Below, piece after piece: positions 1-7,491 of a DNA stretch of 28,207 bases (position 1 is its first letter; each line of letters starts with the position of its first letter). Below the pieces are notes generated by a model. The model was not told where the DNA came from. It worked only from the letters and a program-made list of their open reading frames with translations, and did not search any database. The position numbers were made by a program, and so were the translations under genes. Source of the DNA: an uncultured bacterium (lineage in GTDB: Bacteria > Cyanobacteriota > Vampirovibrionia > Gastranaerophilales > Gastranaerophilaceae); NCBI GenBank assembly GCA_900554095.1, contig USGC01000005.1, positions 1-28,207 of the forward strand, written 5' to 3'.

Positions 1-2
1 TC

Positions 3-287
3 AGGCTAATGTGCTTTAATGTGTTTGCACACAACAGAGAGGACCATTCAAAGAATTTTTCTTTTCTTTTCGATGATACAAAAAAAGAATGGCACCTATC
101 TCCTGCCTATGATTTGACTTACAGTTTTTCATTTAATGGGGAACATGCAACCACTATTAATGGTGAAGGCAAAAATCCGACTTTAAATGATATATTAGCG
201 GTTGCAAAAAATATAGGACTCAAGGAAAAACTAGCAAAAGATATTACATTAGATATTCAAGAAAAATGTTCAAAATTACTTGGTTAA
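3..287 (+). CDS. HipA-family serine/threonine kinase toxin, C-terminal fragment (5' end outside window)
   Basis: This is the end of a HipA-like kinase, the toxin of HipBA-type toxin-antitoxin systems, which phosphorylates a cytoplasmic target (glutamyl-tRNA synthetase in E. coli). The frame is open to the window edge, so the ATG at 9 is probably internal. The visible part carries the catalytic-loop signature NREDHSKNFSFL and, about 18 residues later, the metal-binding LSPAYDLT, then EHATTINGEGKNP, all typical of the HipA C-terminal domain. In E. coli HipA the catalytic Asp lies in TDGHAKN; by alignment the equivalent position here appears to be Glu (the E of NREDH), which is odd. The antitoxin and N-terminal lobe are not visible. 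Family call is firm; activity is uncertain. Confidence 0.88.
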   Translation, partial: RLMCFNVFAHNREDHSKNFSFLFDDTKKEWHLSPAYDLTYSFSFNGEHATTINGEGKNPTLNDILAVAKNIGLKEKLAKDITLDIQEKCSKLLG

Positions 288-319
288 TCTTACAATAAGT
301 GTCTATTTGTGCAAACACT

Positions 320-342
320 CAGCCTATTTGAGGCTGTTTTTT
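320..342 (+). terminator. Rho-independent terminator after the hipA-like gene
   Basis: Perfect 6-bp stem CAGCCT / AGGCTG with a 5-nt loop (ATTTG), followed directly by six T. It lies 32 nt after the HipA-like stop codon. Confidence 0.85.
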
Positions 343-394
343 AGTATAGAGATGTATAGGGCTTTTGTACATTCATTTACTCAATTATTGCACT

Positions 395-424
395 CTTTTG
401 TACTTCAAATATGAAATACAAAAG
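395..424. repeat. 30-nt interrupted palindrome in the hipA-HEPN gap
   Basis: CTTTTGTA at 395-402 pairs with TACAAAAG at 417-424. Inside it TTCA pairs with TGAA around an AATA loop, with one C/A mismatch between the arms. CTTTTGTAC also occurs at 362-370. There is no T-run on either side, so it is not a terminator. It could be an operator or a recombination half-site. The rest of 343-494 shows nothing else. Confidence 0.5.
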
Positions 425-494
425 TCATTATAGACTAAAATTGCCAAGTTATCTAAAGTTCCGACCAGTACAAATAAGTTTTTTTATTAATTAG

Positions 495-2105
495 CTATGA
501 ATTAAGTTCTAAATCTCTTAGTCTGCAATAGGCTTTTTCTATTTTAAAATTATTTATCCAGGCAGATTTATTTAGGTATATTTGTAGTTCGTTTTTTAAA
601 TTATACATTAGATTAATATTATTCAGATAGTATTCATTAATATAATTTTTAAAATTAAGATTTGGTGCTTTAGTTTTAAATTTTTTTGAAAACATTTTAT
701 CTGAGATTAAATTTAAAAATATCAAGATAGAAAATCTAGTATAATCAAAAATATTACTTGCTAAATTATCATCCTTGTTACAAGTGGGGTCTTGCCCATG
801 TACATATGAACAACGACTCTCATAAGCTTTATTAATATTTTTAGATATTTGTTTTTTATTTAATCCTAAGATCAGCGATAATAAGTAAGAGCATCTGTCC
901 CGTAATTGTTTAGTTATCTTTTCTGTATTTGTATTAAAAAGAGCTTCTAAAGCTAGACAGCAATAAGTAATTTGATGTGTTGGATGTGTTTTATTAATAG
1001 CTTGTGTGTAAAAGTCAATTGCAATTTTTAAAAACAGAATTTCTTTATTTTCTATGTTATCTATATAGTATTGTACTAATTTTATAACATTTGGTAAATT
1101 TTTTATTAGGACATCGCTAAGACAAGTTGGTATACCGCCATCATATTGTCTATTAGGATTTTCAATTTCTGAAATTCCATCAGCATATCTATTTAGGAAG
1201 CTGTACGTCTTAGTGATAATTGCACAATTTTTTAGTGCTAAATTTATCACAATAGGCAATAATTGAGATTTACAATATACATTGCCTAAATCCTTAATTT
1301 TAAATCTATATTCAAAAATACAATTTTCTTCAGCATGACTAAACTTAGTGTTATTTCGTTCTTTTTCGTTTAATAATAATTTTCTAATAGTTATATTGTG
1401 ATCTATTTTATATTTGAATTTATTTAACTTTATTCCTCTTAAAAAATATTGATGAGTTTGGATTGTATTAATAGTTTTTTCTTCAAAATAAAACAAATTT
1501 TCAATTATTTTATTTATGGCTTTTTTATAAAAGAGGAGTTCTTTATTTAAAATTTCTTGCTTAGTAAATTCAAAATTAAAATTTCTTTGTATTTGTTTCA
1601 GTCTATCTTTATACTCATCTTCGTTACAATAATCAAATTTAAATAACTCTTCACTCATTGTATAATTTTCTACTAATATATTATATTTATAAGAGTAATA
1701 AAATATTGTATTAAAGATAAGCTGAAAAAATTCATTTAATAAATTTTTCATTTCCTGCAAAGAGGCTATATAAACTTTATCGGCTGGAATTGGGTTATTG
1801 TCTCCATCCGTCCATAAATATTTTATAATATTCGCACCTTCTAAGATTATTGGCGGAACTAAAGGATTATTGATATATTTATCATAATATTTTCTATAAA
1901 ATTCTTTATAAAAATAAATTTTGGTTTCTTTAAAAATACATTGTTCAATATCTTGAAATAAATTATCCATATTTTTGTAAAGAGCAAATTGCAAAATATC
2001 ATTTTTTTTAAGAATTGATTTTTTATAATATAAAATATCTTTAGCAAGATCATTTGCCAAATACTTTAAATTTCTTTTAATTTCTTTTATCTTTTTTTCT
2101 GTCAT
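495..2105 (-). CDS. Apea-like HEPN domain protein (putative RNase, defence-type)
   Basis: A 536-residue protein, very AT-rich and Lys/Asn/Ile-rich. The C-terminal third has the features of Apea-like HEPN domains: a CCLALEALF helix, then a RDRCSYLLSLIL segment, then AYESRCSYVHG, whose R431-x4-H436 is the HEPN RX4-6H motif used by many HEPN ribonucleases. The N-terminal two thirds I do not recognise. I chose ATG 2105 (MTEKKIKEIK) over an upstream TTG at 2132; neither has a clear Shine-Dalgarno site. It lies between a HipA-family gene and a dead serine recombinase, a typical defence or island setting, and its composition is more AT-rich than the genes from 2837 on, which suggests transfer. HEPN call is fairly firm; nuclease activity and a defence role are inferred. 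Confidence 0.75.
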   Translation of the reverse strand: MTEKKIKEIKRNLKYLANDLAKDILYYKKSILKKNDILQFALYKNMDNLFQDIEQCIFKETKIYFYKEFYRKYYDKYINNPLVPPIILEGANIIKYLWTDGDNNPIPADKVYIASLQEMKNLLNEFFQLIFNTIFYYSYKYNILVENYTMSEELFKFDYCNEDEYKDRLKQIQRNFNFEFTKQEILNKELLFYKKAINKIIENLFYFEEKTINTIQTHQYFLRGIKLNKFKYKIDHNITIRKLLLNEKERNNTKFSHAEENCIFEYRFKIKDLGNVYCKSQLLPIVINLALKNCAIITKTYSFLNRYADGISEIENPNRQYDGGIPTCLSDVLIKNLPNVIKLVQYYIDNIENKEILFLKIAIDFYTQAINKTHPTHQITYCCLALEALFNTNTEKITKQLRDRCSYLLSLILGLNKKQISKNINKAYESRCSYVHGQDPTCNKDDNLASNIFDYTRFSILIFLNLISDKMFSKKFKTKAPNLNFKNYINEYYLNNINLMYNLKNELQIYLNKSAWINNFKIEKAYCRLRDLELNS

Positions 2106-2255
2106 ATAAAGGTAAATATACCATAAAAACAAATAAAGGAATTTAAAATTATTTTTTTTAGGATTAAGAATTTTGCTATTATCGCATAGTAAATATAAAT
2201 AGTTTAAAATTTAATCTCATCTTTTTGTGTATTTAATCTTTAAACATAAGTTTAT

Positions 2256-2830
2256 TTACAGTTGCAAGTTCGAGCAGACGATTTTTAACAAGGCTCTCCT
2301 TTTTAGTGCATTCGCGCTGTTCCACAGTCGTGGCGCGTCTTTGCAGAGTTCGAGCAGGTTTTCTACGTAATACGTAAAATCTTTCGGCGCCTCTTTTATT
2401 TTTTGCCGCTCTAATTCCAATTTGTCTATTTTTATATCCAATTCCATTTTAATTTCTTTATATGTTATATCGTCTATTACACCCTCTAACAATTTAGATA
2501 ATAATATTTTTCTCTGTTTTTCTGCTTTTTCAATCTGTGAATTTATCTGCCCAATTGTGCGCTCGCAAAACATATTCTTTTCATTATGCATTTTTAATAA
2601 TGCTTTTCTTAATTCCTGCTCTACCTCTATTGATACAGTGAGATTTGCAAATAATTCGTAAAATTGTTTGTCTAATTGTAATTGTGAAACTTGTTTGCTT
2701 TTATATATCTTTCTGTCTTTTCGTCAATAACATTTCCAGTAAACATATTTCCCTTTTTTTAAATATCCGACAAAATAATACCTGTCATAATAGCATTTAA
2801 TCATCATTGAGTACACAAATTCATATTTAC
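2256..2830 (-). pseudogene. Large serine recombinase remnant (zinc ribbon plus coiled-coil C-terminus)
   Basis: Only the C-terminal part of a transposon/phage-type large serine recombinase remains. Reading from 2830 down, one frame encodes a decayed zinc beta-ribbon (KYEFVYSMMIKC, then LKKGKYVYWKC), then an in-frame TGA just after the KC-Y residues, then without frame change a coiled coil (EQELRKALLKMHNEKN onward) and the usual family ending LLELCKDAPRLWN...RRALLKIVCSN. The zinc ribbon has lost the second Cys of its first CxxC (CYYD) and has no second pair. The catalytic and DNA-binding domains are absent. A 111-residue frame from ATG 2591 is the intact-looking tail and may be annotated as a gene. 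It begins right at the 3' end of the operon upstream, so it probably marks the island edge. Confidence 0.8.
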
Positions 2831-2836
2831 TGTTTA

Positions 2837-4084
2837 TTAGATAAGGTCTGATTGTCGTGCGGCTTTTAACTTATTTAATGTGGCCATTTCTTCATCTGTA
2901 ATTATGCCTAACTCTTCTTTTCCGCAGAGGATTTTGAATAAACTCGGCTTGTTGTTTACCAGATTTGATATTTTGTTTTGACGGATAATCATTTTGGGCG
3001 TGAAAGATCTTTGGGCATTTTGAAGTTCGTAATTTAAAACCTCTTTTCCACGTGAATAGTTTTGTGGATTAAGTGTCTTCAAACAGCTTGTCAAGGCTGT
3101 TTTGTACAAATCATCAAGACTGAATGCGCCTTTTTGTTCATCTGTTGCACAAATTTCATTTATCCGGCTAAAGTTTTCGGGTGTGAAAGATTTTTTGTCT
3201 AAATCCTCTAACTGCCAAATTTTTTCGGCGAAACAATCCGGATAGTTTTGGGTATTTGTCAAATCGTCTTTGCATTTTTGAATGTATTCTGATAAGATAT
3301 TTGCATTTTCGCAATCTTGCTGGCGGGGAATTTCAAACTTGTCTACCTTTCCTCTGCGCAAATCCGGATGCAGCAAGTGCGGTGAATTTGATGTGAATAA
3401 AAAGGTTGTGGCATAGCCGCGCGAGTTTGGGGTAGAGCTGCAATTATCCAAAAGACTTTTAAAATATTCAATATTTCTTATATTGTTAACCGATTTTAGC
3501 AGCGCGGCATCATCTTCGCTGTAATCAAAATCCACTAATCTTTTGGCCTGGTTGTAGGTCATACTCAAAAATTTTTCGGGATTATCTAAATAAATAATTG
3601 TTCTCTTGCCTGTTTTGTTGTAATACTCTTTTGCTTGTTCAAGAATATCCGGTAAGTTTAAAAGTAAATAATCGTTAGTTTCGTTTGAAAGATTAAATAT
3701 TTTATTTCCGGTATTTTGATAGATAATTTCGCGTGCGGTGTCGGCAAAACAATCAACAATCCGTTTTTCCGGGCCAAAGAGCATTACGCTGTTAGGAACT
3801 TGTATGGATGAGTTTTTGAATGATTCTATGAAAGGTTCTGCAAAATTTTTTATGAAACGGCTTTTTTCTTTTGTAAAACCAATGATTCTTTTATCAAAGT
3901 ATTGCATTACATTGTTATAAGTAGCGGTACTTGTAAAATTTATTTGAGACAAATACTGATTTGCGAAAACAGTTTTGTTATTTTGTAAAGAAACCTCCGG
4001 ATTGCTTGACTTATCTTGATTGTGCTTGTAATAAACATTGGTGCGGGCTGATATATTTTGAAAACAAATCGGGAATATCTTCAT
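2837..4084 (-). CDS. Degenerate AAA+ ATPase paralogue (predicted non-hydrolysing)
   Basis: A 415-residue protein clearly related to the AAA+ protein at 5500-7491, by parallel landmarks: VPNSVMLFG / LPNAVVLYG, RTIIYLDNPEKF / RTIILIDEAEKY, NIEYFKSLLDNCSSTPN / NIQYLKSLLDRISEVPD, TFLFTSNSPHL / TLFITTNYPHL. The nucleotide-binding residues are lost: the Walker A position reads GPEKRIVD (104-111) instead of GATGVGKT, and the Walker B Glu is Asn168. The sensor-1 Asn (N233) and a basic pair (R243, R244) remain. It lacks the long coiled N-terminal region of the paralogue. The leader has a weak form of the lineage motif (QINFTS, 47-52). It is last in a four-gene operon, 9 nt after the previous stop, with GAGGT overlapping that stop. 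It is probably a structural or regulatory partner of the active AAA+ protein; that is inference. Confidence 0.8.
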   Translation of the reverse strand: MKIFPICFQNISARTNVYYKHNQDKSSNPEVSLQNNKTVFANQYLSQINFTSTATYNNVMQYFDKRIIGFTKEKSRFIKNFAEPFIESFKNSSIQVPNSVMLFGPEKRIVDCFADTAREIIYQNTGNKIFNLSNETNDYLLLNLPDILEQAKEYYNKTGKRTIIYLDNPEKFLSMTYNQAKRLVDFDYSEDDAALLKSVNNIRNIEYFKSLLDNCSSTPNSRGYATTFLFTSNSPHLLHPDLRRGKVDKFEIPRQQDCENANILSEYIQKCKDDLTNTQNYPDCFAEKIWQLEDLDKKSFTPENFSRINEICATDEQKGAFSLDDLYKTALTSCLKTLNPQNYSRGKEVLNYELQNAQRSFTPKMIIRQNKISNLVNNKPSLFKILCGKEELGIITDEEMATLNKLKAARQSDLI

Positions 4085-4093
4085 TTTTTTAAT

Positions 4094-5485
4094 TTACCTC
4101 AAAATATTTCTTTTAGCTTCATACAAAAAGATATCTGGATTGTCTTTGAAAGGCTCCCTGACCTTGTGAGAATTAGCAATAGCGATGTCAAAAACATTTC
4201 TAACAAAGTCGTTGTCTTTAAAAGGGGCATCAGATTTATCCAAAAGATTGAACTTAAGCGAGAGAATAGAATCAATATCCCAGATAAAATTTTTACCTTT
4301 ATCAAAAGCTAACTTAATAAAGTCTTGATTTTTAAGAACGCCAGGAGTTTGGAGAATGTTAAAGAAAGAAATGGCGTCCGCGGAGTCTCCGGGCTTAAAT
4401 ATAGCAAACTTATTGAAGACATCAAAGACTTTGCAAATAGTTTTGTCGTCGGGGTTATGAGGAAAAGCGAGAGCAATAGCGGATAAAGAATTAGCGCCGG
4501 TGTCATCACAAAAGTCTCTGTACCCAAATTTTTCAAAGAGAGAGATACCGTCGAAGAAAGAAGCATTGCTGTCTTTCATTCTGAGAAAGACATTATTCCA
4601 AAAATTTTTTTTCTGCTCAAGTGATCCGTCGATAGGGAAATGAAGACCTTGAACAGTAGAGACGTTGTTGTGTTTAATGTTATCTAAAAGAGGGGAAAAG
4701 ACATTTTTATTCCAGAGGTGGAACTTGTCTTTTTCGTCCTCAGACATATTGTTGTATGGTTTAAAGAGTTTAAGCTGTTGTTGGCACTCATCGTATTGGG
4801 CTCTTAAGGTATCTGCTTTGTTGGAAGGTTTCGGCTTAGGTGCTGAAGCCGGCGGAGTAGCTTTTTCCGGTTTTGGCTGTGCCGTAATTTTGGGTGCCGT
4901 TACTTCAGGCGGGGTTATATCAACATTGAAATTGTCTTTATAGAATTTTTTCAGTTGTTCTTCAATTGACAAGCCCGTGTATTCATCTTTATGAAAAGGT
5001 TTTTCTAATTTAGAGTTTTCCGATTTCGCGACCTGCGCGTTAAGCTCTATGTATGAAGAAAAGATTTCCTTAAAGCGCTTAAAAAATCCTGCATTATCGC
5101 AGTCGCGATAATATTCTTGCATTAGCGGATGAGTGTTTTCGCGGTTTGTGAAGGCATTTTTAATTTTTTTAATAAGTTCTTCCCAAAGGTTCATATTGCC
5201 GTATTCCTCGCGGCAAATGTCTTGGATGACGATTTGTTTCCTGATTTTGCTGTCAAAGTTTAGGTACTTTTTAAAGTTTGATTCAAGCCAGTCATTTATT
5301 TCTAATTTTCTATCAGGATTTATTTTGCTGCCTTTTTGCATGTCAACGAAGTAATCCATCTTTTGGTTTACTATTGGGAATTCTTTTTTTCGTATAATAC
5401 CTTGAATGCCTTCAATTATTTTTTGTTCAGGCATAGCGGCAAAGAAGACATTTTTTCTTGAGTTATCTATTTTTGTAATATACAT
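4094..5485 (-). CDS. Uncharacterised protein with Pro-rich linker, AAA+/zincin operon
   Basis: I do not recognise this 463-residue protein. The start is ATG 5485 (MYITKIDNSRKN), chosen because GAGGA lies 7 nt upstream; an in-frame ATG at 5509 would overlap the preceding gene and has no such site. The N-terminus has NVFFAA (12-17), a diverged form of the leader motif shared by its neighbours. A helical, charged region to about residue 185 is followed by a Pro/Ala/Lys-rich linker (about 190-222, with PPASAPKPKP) and a C-terminal half rich in Phe and Asp (repeated FxKF/FKDN patterns). There is no signal peptide or membrane segment. It lies between the active AAA+ gene (14-nt gap) and the degenerate paralogue (9-nt gap), so it may be an adaptor or substrate of that machine (inference). 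Confidence 0.7.
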   Translation of the reverse strand: MYITKIDNSRKNVFFAAMPEQKIIEGIQGIIRKKEFPIVNQKMDYFVDMQKGSKINPDRKLEINDWLESNFKKYLNFDSKIRKQIVIQDICREEYGNMNLWEELIKKIKNAFTNRENTHPLMQEYYRDCDNAGFFKRFKEIFSSYIELNAQVAKSENSKLEKPFHKDEYTGLSIEEQLKKFYKDNFNVDITPPEVTAPKITAQPKPEKATPPASAPKPKPSNKADTLRAQYDECQQQLKLFKPYNNMSEDEKDKFHLWNKNVFSPLLDNIKHNNVSTVQGLHFPIDGSLEQKKNFWNNVFLRMKDSNASFFDGISLFEKFGYRDFCDDTGANSLSAIALAFPHNPDDKTICKVFDVFNKFAIFKPGDSADAISFFNILQTPGVLKNQDFIKLAFDKGKNFIWDIDSILSLKFNLLDKSDAPFKDNDFVRNVFDIAIANSHKVREPFKDNPDIFLYEAKRNILR

Positions 5486-5492
5486 AGTTAAA

Positions 5493-5497
5493 TCCTC
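5493..5497 (-). promoter_or_regulatory. Ribosome binding site deciding the start at 5485
   Basis: GAGGA on the minus strand, 7 nt before ATG 5485 and just past the upstream stop codon. It supports the shorter start of the Pro-rich protein. Confidence 0.75.
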
Positions 5498-5499
5498 AA

Positions 5500-7491
5500 T
5501 TATTCCCACATATCAGACCATTTTTTAAATAAGTCATAGCGCATTTGTTCACCAGCTGAGAATTGCAAGCCTGATTTTTTCAAATCTTCGAGTTTAACCA
5601 ATTCTTTTAAAACATTTTCCATTCTGGTTTCAACGGCCTTTGACATTTCTTCATTAAGCATACCGTTCTGGTAGCTGTTGATAAGGTCTGTGAATTCTTT
5701 GCTTGCTTCATCTAAACCTTCGTTTTCAACTTTGTCATTAACCATGCTGTAGATGGCGCGGAATTTTTCATAACGTTTTGGAGTAATATCTCTGAGGGTT
5801 TCATTTTTCGCGTCAAAGAAATATTTATACATAGGCTGAGTCGGGTTTTCAAGATAGTTGTCGAAAGCCGTATTAATCATATGTTTTAATTCGACATTGC
5901 TGTATGCGCCTTTCTTTTTTGAAGGGTTTGTAAATTTCAAAAATTTATTCACATCGGGCCAATCTGTCAATTCATAATCAATATTAAGATTAGACAGAGT
6001 GCCATTTCGTTGTTTTTCAAGAATAACTTGCTTGGCTTTTTCTGTAAATTTGACTTGGGAATCCAAAATATTTTCAAAATTCGGAAATCTTGCATAAGAT
6101 TTAATAGTTTCAAGCAGAGTTGAATTCTGTTTGAAATAGTGCTGAATTACAGCCAAAAGATTTGCATCAGCCGCAGGTCTTACAGCAATCGGCATAAATT
6201 TACCTTTTCTTTTCATCAAATCCTGGTCTATTAAGTGGGGATAATTTGTTGTAATGAATAGAGTTGAGGCGCTTTTTGTGTTGTTCTGCATGTCCGGCAC
6301 CTCTGAAATTCTATCTAAAAGCGATTTTAGATACTGAATATTTTTAACATCTTTTTCTCCTGAAAGTGCGAGTATATCAAAGTCATCCGGCTCTAAGTCC
6401 GCTGCATATCTTGTTGCTTGATTTTTTCTCATGCACATGTACTTTTCGGCTTCGTCGATAAGAATGATTGTTCTTTTTTTATTGTTGAGGTAATTTTTGC
6501 GGGCATCGACCAGAATGTCATTTAGAACTTTCATAAAGTTTTCTTCCGGCGTTGCCATAGGGAATGTTACTATATTTGCTACATTTCTGCATTCTTCTTC
6601 AATTCCTCTAAGCATTTCTGTTTTGCCGACGCCGGTTGCACCGTAAAGTACAACGGCATTTGGAAGTGATACGGAAGTGTCTTTTTGTGAGGAAAGCAAA
6701 GGCCCGATAAATTTTTGTCTAAGAATTTTCTTAACATCTTCATATCCTGCAATCCGGTCATTTACACTGCCTTTTTTGTTTACAACCTCGTTAACTACAT
6801 CACCCAAACGTGCACTTGTCAATTCTGCATAGTAAGAATCTCTTTCTCTTTTTAATGAGTCGAGAGTTTCTTTTTTTTGAGCCTGCGTACTGTTGTTGTT
6901 GCGTATAAGCGTTTTTAAATTATCTAAATCATCTTCTATTATGCGATATCTGTAGTGGTTGGTATAGTAAGGTTTCATTACCTCATCGAATTTTTCATCT
7001 CCGTCAGAGCACCATTTGAAACCCCACCAGTATTTGTCTCTTTCTTTTTGCTTTGCAGCTTCGGCTCTTCTAAGATGGTCTGAGTATTCTGCCTCGTCAT
7101 TCCAGTTGTTGTAAAAGTTTATTTTTTCTTCTGCTTCTATAATTGATTTTGGCTTTGTGTATGTTGCCAAGGAAGTTTCAAGACTGTCAATTCTCTGGTT
7201 AACAATCTCAATTTTCTTAAGTAAAAGATTAGTGTAGTCGCCTGTTTTAATTTTCGATGTTATTCTTGAGGAACTTTCTGATAGATTAAGTTTAGCCATT
7301 TGCTGGGAAAGTTTTAGGTCTAAGGTTTCCGGTTTAATAAATTTCTTAACCAAATCAATTTTCGATCCTGCAAAAGAGATATTATCAACAGAGCCGCGCA
7401 TTTCTTGGGAATTTATGCTGCCGGTTTTGTGGTTTTGAATAAAGCGGTTTTTGGATTTAGTAAGTGAATTTGAAATAATTTGTACCTTCAT
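5500..7491 (-). CDS. AAA+ ATPase with long N-terminal coiled region
   Basis: A 663-residue protein with an intact AAA+ core in its middle: Walker A GATGVGKT (284-291), Walker B TIILIDEAEK with D346 and E347, sensor-1 region LFITTNYPHL with N416, and an arginine-finger-like DLMKRKGKF with R428. The order resembles classical AAA proteins such as FtsH or Cdc48-type unfoldases. The N-terminal 250 residues are charged and helical, with the leader MKVQIISNSL and the motif NISFAG (37-42). The C-terminal 230 residues are helical and unassigned. No membrane segment is seen. Its ATG overlaps the TGA of the zincin gene (ATGA), so translation is probably coupled; AAGGA lies upstream. It probably remodels or unfolds a protein substrate. 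Substrate and process are unknown. Confidence 0.88.
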   Translation of the reverse strand: MKVQIISNSLTKSKNRFIQNHKTGSINSQEMRGSVDNISFAGSKIDLVKKFIKPETLDLKLSQQMAKLNLSESSSRITSKIKTGDYTNLLLKKIEIVNQRIDSLETSLATYTKPKSIIEAEEKINFYNNWNDEAEYSDHLRRAEAAKQKERDKYWWGFKWCSDGDEKFDEVMKPYYTNHYRYRIIEDDLDNLKTLIRNNNSTQAQKKETLDSLKRERDSYYAELTSARLGDVVNEVVNKKGSVNDRIAGYEDVKKILRQKFIGPLLSSQKDTSVSLPNAVVLYGATGVGKTEMLRGIEEECRNVANIVTFPMATPEENFMKVLNDILVDARKNYLNNKKRTIILIDEAEKYMCMRKNQATRYAADLEPDDFDILALSGEKDVKNIQYLKSLLDRISEVPDMQNNTKSASTLFITTNYPHLIDQDLMKRKGKFMPIAVRPAADANLLAVIQHYFKQNSTLLETIKSYARFPNFENILDSQVKFTEKAKQVILEKQRNGTLSNLNIDYELTDWPDVNKFLKFTNPSKKKGAYSNVELKHMINTAFDNYLENPTQPMYKYFFDAKNETLRDITPKRYEKFRAIYSMVNDKVENEGLDEASKEFTDLINSYQNGMLNEEMSKAVETRMENVLKELVKLEDLKKSGLQFSAGEQMRYDLFKKWSDMWE

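Noticed and set aside
2103..2132. TTG start at 2132 for the HEPN gene
   Set aside because: It has no ribosome site and adds only nine hydrophobic residues; ATG 2105 gives a normal charged N-terminus.
2696..2740. In-frame TGA in the recombinase remnant read as sense (UGA recoding)
   Set aside because: The zincin gene at 7488 ends in a normal TGA, and the remnant also lost zinc ligands and its catalytic domain, so decay explains it.
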